From positions 104,265,014 to 104,329,013 of the forward strand of contig NC_034409.1 in the NCBI RefSeq assembly GCF_002078875.1: a stretch of 64,000 nucleotides of DNA. The letters run 5' to 3'. The notes beneath the pieces were generated by a model. It did not search any database. It was not told the origin of the DNA and was given only the letters and a program-made list of their open reading frames with translations. The position numbers and the translations under genes were made by a program. Below are positions 23,980 through 36,096 of this stretch, piece by piece; the stretch's first letter is position 1; each line of letters begins with the position of its first letter. Source of the DNA: Numida meleagris. Lineage: Eukaryota; Chordata; Aves; Galliformes; Numididae.

Positions 23980-26289
23980 CAGCATTCCCTTCAAGCCTGA
24001 AAAATATCCAATTGTTTGGTTTTGATCAGATTGCTTGGTTTTGGCAGCAACAACCACCACCACTTTGGCTATCTTTAACAGGGAATTTCATCTCTGCCCT
24101 GCTCCTCTGCAGGATTCTCTGATGCAACCTTTGCTTTGAATCTGTGTCACTGCTTTCACCAGTCTTCATGGCATGATCCATGGCTGGGTGCCTGGAAATG
24201 AGATTCTTGCACAGTGCAGGAATTTCTTTCCTCCTTGGGAGCATTCTGGGGGCCCTCACTCACCAGAGCTGATGTGCACCAGTACTAGTGTCAGGAACGA
24301 TGGGTCTGTGGCATACACAAAGAGAGCAGTGGGGCAGTATTTTTCCCTTTTCACCGACAGTGGAAGTTGGAGTACTCTTGCCCCTGCAGGAATCAAGCTG
24401 CAGTGCCACAGACGTGCTTTATGCCACCATTGTAGTCTGCTCTTCAGTACCTCTACTATGGTTGGTAAAACAGTAATTATATCACTACAAAATAAAAACA
24501 GAAAGCCCCATTTCATAAAAAACATATACCGTTGTTGAGTTATTCTTTCTCCTATCACACAGCCTGAGCAACACCTATTTTTTCCCCTTAGAGTCTAGTT
24601 GCTGGTGTGGTACTATGTCAGCATGTCTGCAGTTTGTCAGTGCATTAACAATTCATGACCAAGGGATGCTGAGTGAGAGCTTTAGCTTTGGGGAGAACTC
24701 CACCCAGACAAACAAAACTGCATTTCCCAAGGAGAAGGGATAGGAAAGCCAGTCAGAGACCCACTAGCTCACTGAGTCAGGCAGATATTTATAGTCTGAC
24801 CTGCTACTGCTGTACTGAAGAAATGGAAATACTGTTAAATCATTCTGATCAAATATTCATATGGTCCTAGCACCCCAGCTGTTAAAAGAAGGCAGAAAAA
24901 GAAAGGTCCTGACCGAGGATGGTTCAGTCTACCTGTGAAGCACAAAACAGATGGATATAGGGAGATGGGGAAAAATAATAACAGGATCACAAAACAATCA
25001 GGATCCCAAGCCATGGGATTGGTCTAATCTCCGCCAAATTTTCCATAGGCATTGCAATGAAGGGGAGTTTTGATGCTACCAAGAAAAATAATGAGGTAAC
25101 ATTCAGGGTGTTTACAAAGAGTTTCTCCTGTGCGTGAGGGGCAGCATTGGAAAAAAAATGAAGTCAGCTTCCCAGAGGATGGTGTGACTTCGCTTAGGGA
25201 AAAGGCTCTCTTCTTTTTTTTCTCAGAGAAAGATGACCTCACTTAAAATGGAAATAAGTCTTGGCTCCCCGTAACTGCCAGGCAGTTGGGTGGATGAGGG
25301 GTGGCTGTACCCTCATTTCCAAGCAGTGGAGTTAGTCTTTACCGCAACAGTCTCAGTGAAATGAGGATTTGCTCTTTGAATACACAAAGAGTTAGTTTTC
25401 CTTTCTGCTAACTCCACTGAGAGTGCTTGAAATTTCAGCTGCCAAGAAATGTCAGCCCAGAGGTGTGGAGAAAAAATGTTTTGTTTTAAATCCATTTCCT
25501 CAGTGTTTCTAATGAATCTTTTTTTAAGGAATTTTATGACTATGTGGAAATTCAAGCAGTTGTTGAGAACAACATTTATGCTACTAGTGGGAAGCTGGAA
25601 TATTTTTGTAGAATAGAACAGTGGATGTTGCACCCTGCAGTTCTCAGGTTCTCACAATTTGTTTCTGCCTAATAAATTTATGTTACATATGTCAGAACAC
25701 AGAAGCAAGAATGACAAGGTTGTTAGTAAAGACAAGAAACATGGACTGTGGCTGTGTAGTAACTTTCTACTATTATTTTTCTCATGTGGACAGTGCAAAG
25801 AAAGCAGGGTTATAAAGTTACAACAGTCTTCCACAAAGGCCCTAGGTTGTGAAATTCATGAGTATATTTGTTGCCAGAAAATCCCATGCAGCTCTTGTTC
25901 TCAGCTATAGATCATCCATTTCCTATTAACCCGTCTGAGAAAAGGGACCAGAGGCTGCCACCACCTTGTGTCCTCCAGTCCATCGTGGAGCTCTGCGGGT
26001 AGGAGTCACCAGAGTCTGTTGGCAGGTGCAGAAAAAGCTGCTGAGGACTTTCTTATAAGCAGCTGGGCTGCAGTTGGCTCTAGTCGGTACGAGAGGCAAA
26101 AGCTTTCAGTGGGATGTAAAACACAAAGTAGGAAATAGGCAGAAAGCATTTGTTTGCTTTATCATTCTCAAAGTCAAGCTAAGCCGAAAACAATTCTTAT
26201 TTCTTATTTCACCATCTTCCCAAGATTTATTTGCTGTTGAGCTATAGTTTCAAGTAAAGCTCCAGGTTATGGACATCTATAAGGAAATC

Positions 26290-26930
26290 AGAACATTTCC
26301 TGTTGAAGTTATGTTAAAAACAGAGACCTTTCCTCTTCTACTCTTTTTTTCCTCAGAGGTTATCTCTGAAAGACATCTAAAATCTTCCTTCTTTAATTTA
26401 TCTCCAATCTTTTTGATTGTTTTCTGTTACATGTATGGAAAAGATGTCTTTATTCGCATCTTTCTTTTGTACATTTTTTCTTTATAAGTGTCAAGTTGCG
26501 TTCCTTCCCTTCTGACCTTCTCCCTCCTCTGCATATTTTTATTTTGTCACTGCTCTGCAAGGCATTTAAGTACGTGCTTAGCTCCAGGACTGTCAGTGCA
26601 ACTACTCATGTGCATAAGTATTTATTTAATGTTTATCTTGGTGAATCAGACGTGGGACTCCCTCTGTCTTACTTCCTCTTTCTTTCTCTTTCCACGCCTG
26701 ACAAAAAATACAATTCTTTTCTCTGTCTCTGATTTCTTCTTGTCTACCATATATACTTAATATTATCTGCTTATGTTCTTCTCTATTTCCTAATTTTTCT
26801 TCTCTACTGGTATTCTTTTTTACTTTTCTGCACTTTTCTCCACCACAATCTCTCTCCCTCTAGTCTTTTGGTTCGTTTTTTCTCCTCAGTTCTCTCAATT
26901 TCCCTCCTTAATTTTTCTTCACTGAATGGT
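26290..26930 (+). repeat. Pyrimidine-rich strand-asymmetric tract
   Basis: Over more than 600 bases the plus strand is dominated by C and T, with runs such as CTTTCTTTCTCTTTCCAC and CTCTCTCCCTCTAGTC, broken by occasional purines. No short unit repeats cleanly. Such tracts may be old simple repeats or may favour triplex-type structure. Open frames here are rich in Ser, Leu and Phe for compositional reasons only. Confidence 0.6.
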
Positions 26931-27434
26931 TAAATTTGAAGAATTACAGGGATATCTCATTTTGTACAATATTCTATTTCACTAGAGCCTGCTACTATTG
27001 AAATCAACAGCAAGTCTCCTATACACTCCCAGGAGAGCTGGAATGGATCCGAAATATTTGCTATTTGCCAAATGGTGGGAGTCTCTGTGTCCAAAGCTGG
27101 TCTGTTTACATCAGAATCAAATGCAGGCTCCAGTTTGAATCAGAACCATATGCTCTTCCCAAATTATGAATTTTCATAGTAAAATAAGCTGCATAGTGGA
27201 TACTGAAGGACAATAATGTCCCTGTTAAGTGCTGACTCAGCGCCTTGGGAAGGAAGAGAATTGCCCTGCTCTGGAGCCAAGGCTGCACAGCACAGCTCAA
27301 AGATGATGGAGTGGAGTGTAGAAAGGGGAGGCAGGAATAGATGGCAAAAAGTTGGTTGTGTTTAACAAGCAAATACAGTTAGAAAACATTTCACAATATC
27401 TGCCACCAGATACTGAGTGAAACTCTAGCTCCAC

Positions 27435-27442
27435 TGACGTCA
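27435..27442. promoter_or_regulatory. Perfect CRE-type palindrome
   Basis: TGACGTCA in the context CCACTGACGTCAATAG. This is the second of three identical full-site CRE octamers in the window. No nearby promoter evidence. Confidence 0.22.
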
Positions 27443-27658
27443 ATAGCAAGCCTCCCATTGACTTCAGGCATCTGGATGTCCACCTACCAAATATTCAATT
27501 TGCTGTTAAGTGTGCATACAAATGAGATAGTGTCCCTTGGGGATGAGGCAGTCCTGTAAGACATCCTGATGATGCTACATTTTGCCATTGTGACGCTCAC
27601 TTTCTTAATGTATTTTATTATTGTTGGAGATTCTCAAAATACTTTGATAAATGACAAA

Positions 27659-27768
27659 ATAGAATCATAGAGTCATAGAATGGTTTGGGTTGGAAGGAAC
27701 CTTTAAGATCATCTAGTTCCACCCCCCTGCTATTGGCAGGGACGCCTCCCTCTAGATAATTGCTGGTT
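27659..27768 (-). mobile_element. Short CR1 3' fragment
   Basis: The minus-strand CR1 tip has an expanded tail (AGAATCATAGAGTCATAGAA) followed by TGGTTTGGGTTGGAAGG and the CACCCCCCTGCTATTGGCAGG block. This belongs to the CR1 type with a GGGTTGGAAGGGACC end, as at 42263 and 61534. It is cut after about 100 bases. Confidence 0.9.
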
Positions 27769-28461
27769 TGGTTAAACAAAAAATACTGGTTACTTTGCTT
27801 TTGCATTAAAGATGGCTTTTATTTTTACAAATACTCAGAAATTTCACAGCATTTATAACCTGTGGTTCTTCTCAGTTCACAGGGTATTAACACCAGCCCT
27901 GTTCCCTCTGTGGCTGAGATGACTCAGACACTGTGCTACAAAGCCACAACTGGGCACAGGTACCTCTTCTTCCTGGAGATGGATGTACTTTCTGGGTTAT
28001 TTGCAGAGAACTGATGTTTGATGACCTTGGCAGGGGCTGCCAGCCCTGCAAGATCTGGTGGCAGTCAGAGCATGGGGGTCCCAGTCTCTGGGCAAGCTCT
28101 CCTCATGGTCCACAGTATAAGCTTCAGTATGTGAGCCTGTTATTGCTGTCAATTACAATTCACATTTTTAAAACCATTATTTAATTCAAAAAAAAAAAAG
28201 GGATCTGTTTTAATTGCTGAAAGGAAGCCTATGAATCAGGGATGAAGCACCTTTCCATGCAACCCCTACCCAGGACACAATATAGCACTATATTTAGATT
28301 CTTATTAGATCATTTTCTTCTCTTTGGTCTCTCCATCTTCTAGCACTGCCTTCACGTTTGATTTTCCCCTGCTCTGCTTGTCACCCTGTAATTGCACTGG
28401 ATTTCTTTCTCTCCCTCCCACTGGCCCTTTTTTTTCCCTTTCTACTGTCTCTCCCAAACAG

Positions 28462-28530
28462 AATGCAAACTCATTAACATTCCCGGTTCCCCATGAACAA
28501 CCGAGCCCTTCCCTTGCCACTGCATTTCAA
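28462..28530 (+). other. Candidate 69-nt cassette exon
   Basis: A long pyrimidine tract (28420-28455, CTTTCTACTGTCTCTCCC) ends in AAACAG, a good acceptor. The following 69 nt are open in the phase that begins AAT GCA AAC (23 codons, reading NANSLTFPVP onward) and are followed by GTGAGG, a fair donor with A rather than G as last exon base. The length is a multiple of three. The encoded residues match no domain I know, and no host gene is identified. Confidence 0.15.
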
Positions 28531-28665
28531 GTGAGGCAAGGCAAGTTTGTATGAAATAACAGGCAGACACAGTCCTTTCTCGTCCCCACATATGCAGGAC
28601 TGAAGGATGGCTGGGGAGGCTGCAGGGAGCCTGCTACAAGGGAGCTTGGCACTGCTCAGACCCTT

Positions 28666-28689
28666 CACATTGGAGTCAGCTCCAATGTG
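28666..28689. repeat. Short perfect inverted repeat
   Basis: CACATTGGAG and CTCCAATGTG are exact reverse complements around TCAG. It is a 24-nt hairpin with no neighbouring feature that explains it. Confidence 0.9.
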
Positions 28690-28844
28690 GAACCCACACC
28701 TTCTTCCTCTAATCCCAAAATCTGAGAGTTCCCATGGTGAGTCTTGCATTGCTGACCCATTTCCAGCATCCTGTAAGTGGCCACATTTGGTACATGCATG
28801 TGCAAGTGACTTCTGAATGCAAATATCACCAACTTGAGGGGAAA

Positions 28845-29125
28845 CCATAAAATCATAAAATTGTTAAGGTTGGAAAAGACTTCTGCGATCATTCACTCCA
28901 ACCATCAGTTCATCTCCACTATGCCCACTAACCACGTTCCTCAGTGCCACATCCACACAGCTCTTGAACACCTCCAGGGATGGTGATTCCACCACCTCCC
29001 TGGGCAGCCTGTGCCACTGGCTCACTGCTCTTTCTGAGAAGAAATTGTTCCAATCTGACCCTCCCCTGGTGCAACTTGAGGCCATTCCCTCTTGTCCTAT
29101 TGCTGTTACCTGGGAGAAGAGGCAC
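28845..29125 (-). mobile_element. CR1 LINE 3' fragment
   Basis: The minus-strand CR1 runs from CCATAAAATCATAAAATTGTT to ACCTGGGAGAAGAGGC with all the usual 3' blocks. A small deletion sits where TTTCTCCTAATATCCAACC is expected (here TTGTTCCAATCTGACC). Overlapping 125-158 codon frames on both strands come from this CR1 and the GC-rich sequence just after it. Confidence 0.95.
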
Positions 29126-32100
29126 CATTGCTGGCCTCTCGGGCCCCTTCAGGGAATGTGCCAACTCAAGTCCAGATACAGACACAGCTGAAGGCCACCT
29201 GGCTGTGACTGGAGGCTCACGAGCCCTTTCCACAACAAGCAGAGAGGAATGCCTCCAGCAGGCCCCCACTGCTGCTCCTTCAGGTAGCACCAGGCAGCCC
29301 TCCAACCAGGCTCAACATGAGCGGCCTACAGAGAAAGTGGGCGGGGGACTCCCAGTAGTCACTTCCCAGCAGACCAGGTGCAAGACGCTTAACCCTTCAT
29401 CTCAGACAACAATGAACACAACTTTCTGGAATGCCATGAAGCACCTCTGTGTTTGACAAACCATATTTTCAGTCACGAAATTCATTTACATTGACTGGCC
29501 AGTGGCTGGTTGTGGCGGTCATTCAAAAAGCAACCTAGAGATGAAAAATTGTCTCTGGGTCCCCCAAATTACTTTCTCCAATTAAACATATACACTTAGA
29601 GCTTTCAGGAAGAAGAATTTTTGGCAATGATGGGTTGCACAGTGCTGCTTTACAAATTACTGCTTCTTATATGCTGAATTTTAACCCTCTGTTCTTCAGT
29701 TTTAAAGCACATGTCAACTATATGCTAAAGGAGTCAAGAAGATAGGCTTCAATTATTTCATTTTATGGAGGTTAAAAAGGTTCTTGTAAATGACTGATAC
29801 AAATAACTGGAAACCCAGTTAAAACAACTGGATAACAGATGGCAAAGGAAAGTGGTTTACTGTAAAGTGTTGCAGACTAGAAGATCATTTACAAGAAGCA
29901 ATTACACAAACATCCCTAAGCATCCAAGATCCCATAAAAGGGTTGCTGAGGTGGAAGCACAATTTCAGTTGTGGATTTTTGTGCTTGAATTAAAATCAAA
30001 TCTTTTAATTTTTTTTTTCTCTTCTTACTTGTTTTCCTCCCTTTCCCTCTCTGTGTCCCTTCATTATCAAGGGAGCATTAGCGTTTCTCAGCCTGTACAA
30101 GAAATGAAAGTGGCCAGACAAGTCCTCCCTCCAACAAAATCTTGTGCAAAAAAGGTTTGTTTTTATTGTTTGTTTCTTTTCATTTTATTTCCTTTGAGGT
30201 TAAGGATCAATTAAAGACCAAAGAAGACAATGCCTGTGTGGTGAATATAAATAGTTTAACGAGTTAAATGATGAGAATAATAACACATTTTTTTATGAGC
30301 ATGGCAGAAGAGAGAAGCTGCCACATTCTGACATTTAGGAAACTAAAAGTTTATCTGTGTTTGCCTTTTCAAGCCTTTTTTTTAATCCTCCCATGTTATC
30401 CATTGTGTATAGATAATGGTAGCATGACTTTCCTGTTGGATCTTGACAGAGTGTTGAGCTAATAAAACCAAAGCTTTGCGTAGTGGATTTCTGCAGACCA
30501 AAATACTTTCCCTCAGTTGGAAGAAGAGCATTTCTAAAGTTAGCAAAGGCAATTCTGGCCTTTGCCTGCTGTTTATCTAAGGGTGGAGACTTAGCAGCTC
30601 CTGCAGTTCCTAACATTCCACTGGAAGAGAAGAGGAGGGAGGCACAGGCAACAGAAAATTATAATTAAAAAAATCCTAGTTTTTCACTACTTGTCTTAGC
30701 ATCCATTAATTTTAGTTAAAAATTTTGGCAATCTGACCACTGCTAGGAATGCTGGATACTTTCTGCACTTGCAAAACTATCTGCAGTCCTTTGATATGAT
30801 TGTGAAAGAATCCCCTTCTTACTAAGAGCCAGTATGAGTACGAAAGAAATTCAGCCCACTGACCAATATTTCCCACAGCCTGCTTGTGTCTTTCTGCCAT
30901 CCCCAAATCCAAGTGCAAAGCACAGACTTTCCCTCTATAATATCAGCAGGGTGAACTTTCTCCTCTCATGTAACTTGCAGGCAATAACTTATATATGTGT
31001 ATGCGTGTATCAGATTGTCCTCTTGCCAGTTATTTTCATTTGATGCTGAACCCACAGACACTGGATTAGGAGAGAGACAACTTGTCTGCTGCCTTACGTA
31101 CACATTCATAACACAAGGTTTTCCTGCATAGATCTAGTATGGAGGTTGCATTTGCAGGCCAGACTTTTACTAAAAGAGCTGGGCAAAGTGGTCCAAAAGA
31201 CAGCTGCAGGAGTGGGGTCAGAGTCTGTCTTAATGAGAAGGCATGCCAAGGCTCATTCTAGGCACTTTCTAAGAGATCTCTGCTTGCTAGAACATAGTTG
31301 GGATACAGAAAATACATGTGGCATCCCCAGGTACTGGAACATCTCTTTGAAACTGAAAGCATAGAAGTATAAATTAGATCAGCCTCAGTGCTGAGGTTTA
31401 AAAAGCCAGGATGGGTAAACACAACACTGAGGCATTATTCCTCCAGTCCTGAAAGGTGAACAAAGCACAGCTCAGACACAGCTGAAGATCAAGTGTCTGG
31501 AGACGCCAAACCATTGCACCCATGCACAGCATACACCACACAGGTGCAGCTGATTGTCTACTTTGCACTGCTGCAGATCTTGGCAAATTGCACCAATGTA
31601 ATTTTCTTTGTGCGGATTGCATGGTTTTTATCCACCCCAGCATCAGTATGGCACAAATCTAACTATGTTGGAGTTCTTCCTGAGGCACGTTGGTGTTAAT
31701 GAGATCAGAAACAGGATGGCTATCGGGTTGACATGGCTATCTCATTGACTGATAAGGCTGTACAAGTCTGAGACTCTTGCAGTACAAGAATTTTCTAAAC
31801 ACCATGTGGTAATTTTATAATACTTACTGAACAATGCTTGTACTTTCTTCTTGCCCTTCCTGCACACATATGCGCTTCCTACCCTGCCACAAGTGACTAA
31901 TAGCTGTGAAGCCATAAGCAAAATGTCACTGATCTCAAGGAGATACCACGAGATTCATTGCCTCCTGCTTCTGGGACTAGAGAGGCAGTTTCCTGGTCTG
32001 AACTATCAGCCCGAGGCAGGACCCCAGCAGACCCATCATCAGCTCGAGCACTCCATGCTGTCCCAACAGGAAGGTCTCTTCGCCCCACTGATCTGCAGCT

Positions 32101-33100
32101 ATCTGCAACATGTGCCGGTACACACCACTGTGGCCTACATCTGACCTCACATTGAAAGCTGCATGTATGGCCTGGATCTCTGAAGAATGTCAGAAAAATT
32201 ATGTCGAGGGACAGCTCACCCCAACCTGGATTAGTTCTCCTGGACAGGTAAATCGAGTTGCCCTTGTTTGTTTCTACCTGATGACAACACAGGGAGCCTG
32301 GATGACAAGTTCAGGGAGACACCTATCTTCCAGACAGCTGGGGAGGTGAGGTCAATTCCTGCCCACTCTGCTGTGCTTCAGGGACTGGAAAAATGTCATC
32401 TCTCTGGAAAGAGAGAATAACGTTAAATGGGGAAAACAGTGTTTGCCAAGCTGGACTAATTGGGTGTCTAGTTAGCTACCAATCACTGGCCAAGAGTTCT
32501 GTGGACTTTGGAGAAACTGTTCCAGATTTTGTTTGAGAAATGTGCCAACAGCATTGCATTCCCCAAGAGGTGTTATGGAGGGGCGAGCAATGCCCAAGAG
32601 GTCCTGCAAACAGTCACTGGAATATCTGAAAAATAACCTGGTGCTCCTTAAATGGGCACCTTCTGCAGCTTTCCTAGAAGGAGAGGTTACTGACAGGGGT
32701 ATTTATTGAAGCAATGAATGAGCTTCATATGAAAGACTGAGCAAAGCTTGCAGAAAGATCTTTTCTGAACTCTGACATGATATGGCTCCTGGTCTGAATT
32801 TCATCTTCATTAGGTACCTGACACATCAAAGCCACAATTTCCCTGGTACTTAACAGACGGCTTATGTGGTCCTAATAACATATCAGCAAGTATTCAGTAT
32901 TAAACATATATCATCTGCACAAAGAGAGAAAGGAGGACTGAATGACCTCATTTTAATTGAAGGGTCTTAACTAAGCCACTAATACTGCACATTCCATATG
33001 TTAGTTATGTGCCTAACTATCACCATTTGGCCTACTCATTAAATTGCATCTACAGTTAATTGGGAGCAAAACATTTCATCCGGAAAATTGCAGGCTAGAT

Positions 33101-33125
33101 AAAAAAAAAAAAAGAAAAAAAAAAA
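33101..33125 (+). repeat. A-rich run
   Basis: Thirteen A, one G and eleven A. No retroposed gene is visible upstream, so this is simple sequence and not evidence of a processed copy. Confidence 0.95.
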
Positions 33126-33967
33126 CAGGCTAAAGCCTGTAAAGGTCCATAAGCAAAAGCAATTATTATGTCTCAGTGGCAAAGTATGTTTTTTTAAATG
33201 GAGAAAAAGTTGTTTGACAGTAAGCTCAGCACTGGCAGCGCTTCGCAGTGGCACAAGGGCAATATGAGAAGATGCCAGCTGATGAGGACAGAGGTTATGG
33301 GGCATTGTGCACACAACCCCTACACCAGACCATCTCTGCTGCAGAGGAGGTCCTGGTTACAAACCAGATGGCACTCTCTGCCACCTTCCAATGCAGGTAG
33401 GGCACAAGCATTCGCCTCCAACATCAAGAAGACACTAGAGCCAGAGTGGCCAGGCGGCAGGGCTGGTCACCCTTGGGCTCATCCCTCCTACAGGGCTGCC
33501 GTCGGTACCTCCCTGAGCACTAAATGAGTTGCTTCCTCCTCATTTGTCAGAGTATTTGACTGCGTAGCAAACAATGTCATTCTCCAGTTTTCTGATGACA
33601 ACTTGCAGATGTGACAGGAAAGAGTTTATGTTTGTGCTTTACATATCTAGAAGGCTAAGAGCAAGAAGGGAGCCTGGCTACTGAATAACATAAAGCAGGT
33701 AACCAAATTTAGAACAGTTGTTCACAGTACAAGTATTTTTGGCAGCTTGCTCCTCCAGCACAGATTCATGAGTGCAGCTGTTAACATTTTCTCACCCACC
33801 TACACAGTCAGGACAGCCAGTGTTATTTTTTTTAATAGGATGAATTGTGTCCATTGGTGAAAGAAGTTTTGTTGGAATCTGCTGCCTTCAGCAACCACAC
33901 TCACAAGGGATTTGATAGGAAACCCCTCTTAAAGGAACATGAGTCAGTTATGAGGGTTTTTTGGTTG

Positions 33968-33992
33968 TTTTTTTTTTTTTTTTTTTTTTTTT
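33968..33992 (+). repeat. T25 homopolymer
   Basis: A run of 25 T. It could be the tail of a minus-strand retrocopy, but the downstream sequence (high-coordinate side) shows no gene-like frame or known SINE. Confidence 0.95.
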
Positions 33993-34824
33993 GAAAGCTG
34001 CACTGAAAGAATCAGTAAGGAGTTTTCCATCCCTTACTTACATGGACAAGCTCAGTTTCAAATAGCTTTGTAATGAGGAGCTTTTCAAGGAAGTCTTTGT
34101 GCTTCGATTGTTTGAGAACTTGGCCTGGGAGCTGCTTCTCTGCTCCCCTCCCTTCTCTGTGTCTGATCTCCCGGGGAAGCAGCCCCATGATGAATTAAGC
34201 ATGCTCTGCATTCCCTGAAGACTGTGAATGCAACAGCTGGTCGCTCTTCACACAGGAGAGGGGAAGAGGCTAAAACTGAGGCTCTCCTTCCTTCTTTTCT
34301 TCAAGTCAATGTCTTGTCTGGAATAGGGCCACTGTTTTTGCTCTGAGTTGGGAAGTAGTGCTCCCCTCCACCTCCCTGCCATCCTTTGGGGTCCTCAGAT
34401 ATTTCTGAATTGTCCAAAGGATTTCCCAAATGGTCCAAAGAGAAAGTATGAAGGTATGCAGAGATGAAATAATGTTCTATGTGGTGATGTTCTTATTTCA
34501 CAAATATGTCTGTGAAGCAGTATAATAATTTTCCAGACTAGAGCATTTCCCTTAAAAGACTTTAGATCAGGGGCCAAGACGCATGCTTCTTCTGACAGCA
34601 GGGAAAGTATTCCAGGGCTGCTTTGACAGCACTGCCATGGAGGGCTTTTCTTATCTGCTGCCCCAGTTCAACACACAGTCTCACTGTTTTTTGCTTCAGC
34701 TTTCTCACTCTCTGAAATGGGACACAATAATGACAACTGCACTTGGAATTTGCTCTTCTCCCATGTATCCTAAAGCACCTCAGAGAAACTGGCATTCTAG
34801 GTCGTAGGGACTTTACTGAGATAA

Positions 34825-35045
34825 GAATCATAGAATCGTTAAGGCTGAAAAGACCACTGAGATAATTCAGTCCAACCATCAGCCCACCCCCACCATGCCC
34901 ACTGACCATGTCCCTCAGTGCCACATCCACACGGCTCTTGAACACCTCAGGGACAGTGACTCCACCACCTCCCTGGGCAGCCTGTGCCACTGCCTCACCA
35001 CTCCGAGAAGAATTTTTTCCTAATATCCAACCTGAAGGTCCTCTA
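34825..35045 (-). mobile_element. CR1 LINE 3' fragment, short
   Basis: The minus-strand CR1 runs from AGAATCATAGAATCGTTAAGG to TCCTAATATCCAACCTGAAG, about 220 bases. A few bases are lost where CTCTTTCTGAGAAGAAATTT is usual (here CTCCGAGAAGAATTTTT). It is the last of nine consecutive minus-oriented CR1 copies. Confidence 0.95.
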
Positions 35046-35667
35046 ACTAATGAGGATTATAGACTAACTCCATTTCATTACACGAGCAACTCAGGTAAGT
35101 GAAGTTCATCGGGTTAATGAGGCACACAGATAACCTTGTCCTAACCTGTAACAAATAATGCCTTCATTTTCAGAGCACCACTGAACACAACGGTGGTCAA
35201 GTGCCTCACATAGTTCTTCCCAGGAGTGAAGTTTAAACTGATTTTTTTTAAAAAAATGCCCAGCCATAAGGAGGCTTTTCAGTTAAGTGCATAGAGACAA
35301 TGAGGGGGCAGAACCAGGCCCTGACGTACAGCAGCCCACCAGCCTCCATAGCACAATACAGCGCAGGATACCACCAGCCCCATGGATGGGGAAAAGGAGC
35401 CTTTGTAAGACAGTAGCTGCTTTCTGTGCAATAACTGCATCACATTTTGCAGGCTACATTTCTGACTGTAATTGAGGAGCAGAAAGAGCAATGTAGTGTG
35501 AGAACGGACGTACATGTAAAAGTGTAAGCAAACCACAATAAAAATGAAACTTGTACAAAATATTTCCCATTCTGTGTGCATTAACGGCATGGAAGACTGC
35601 TCCTCTCCTGACATGGAAATGTGTCATGACAGGAATATTTTGCAGCATATCAGAGGACACCCTCTGA

Positions 35668-35700
35668 GAAAACAAAACAAGACAAGACAAAGCAAAACAG
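35668..35700 (+). repeat. Impure A-rich (AAAAC/ACAAG) tract
   Basis: Alternating AAAACAAAACAAGACAAG units over about 33 bases. Short, imperfect simple sequence. Confidence 0.75.
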
Positions 35701-36063
35701 TGAATGAGCAAATAGCGAGGCATTTGGTATGGAAAGGGCAACTTGGACAGTTACCTTGAAGAGTCTCCTCCTGCAGAATTGCTCTCTGAATGGGAAAGCA
35801 GAAAGCAGCTGGACAGGTAACTGTCCCTGGGCCACTTCCAGCTGCTGACTCTCTCCTGGGGATGCCTGTTGGTATGGTCTGGGTTGAGCCTCTACTGCAA
35901 GATGCTCACAGAAAGGTATGGTCCATGGCTTTCTCGTCAGCGAGGAAAAAATCCTGATTGTTAAGAGAAGCTGGAGGAGATTTTGTTCTGTGTTGTCGTG
36001 TTTGCAGAAAAGGTACTCAACAGTTAGATATCACAGGTGGTCAGGAAAACCTTTCCCCCATAG

Positions 36064-36096
36064 ACACACACACACACACACACACGCACGCACACA
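36064..36096 (+). repeat. (AC)n microsatellite
   Basis: There are 22 bases of pure AC dinucleotide, then GCACGCACACA. Probably length-polymorphic. Confidence 0.97.

Larger units (their letters stand above)
23980..27658. other. Unique sequence including a long pyrimidine-rich zone
   Basis: Apart from the pyrimidine-rich stretch at about 26290-26930 (separate entry), I see no repeat or gene. The frame at 24173-24538 (121 codons) and others are unremarkable. A perfect TGACGTCA lies at 27435-27442. Confidence 0.55.
27769..28844. other. Unique sequence with exon-like segment
   Basis: This holds an A12 run at 28188-28199, a pyrimidine-rich zone at about 28310-28455 leading to the exon-like segment at 28462-28530, and a 10-bp inverted repeat at 28666-28689 (both listed separately). 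Nothing else is recognisable. Confidence 0.5.
29126..34824. other. Unique non-coding sequence
   Basis: No gene or transposon is recognised in 5.7 kb. The stretch 29140-29400 is GC-rich without CpG excess. A pyrimidine-rich run lies at about 30004-30072. Simple runs at 33101-33125 (A) and 33968-33992 (T25) are listed separately. Frames such as 31851-32144 and 33198-33527 (109 codons) have no recognisable domain. Confidence 0.5.

Noticed and set aside
28928..29456. Overlapping 125- and 158-codon frames on both strands
   Set aside because: They are frames through a CR1 3' region and adjoining GC-rich DNA, with no domain and no sign of coding constraint.
33968..33992. T25 run as tail of a minus-strand retrocopy
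   Set aside because: The sequence on the high-coordinate side shows no intronless gene-like frame, SINE or target duplication that I could identify.
35092..35099. Perfect splice donor CAG|GTAAGTG
   Set aside because: No convincing acceptor lies upstream; the preceding frame comes out of a CR1 fragment. Such a match is expected roughly once per few hundred kb on one strand.
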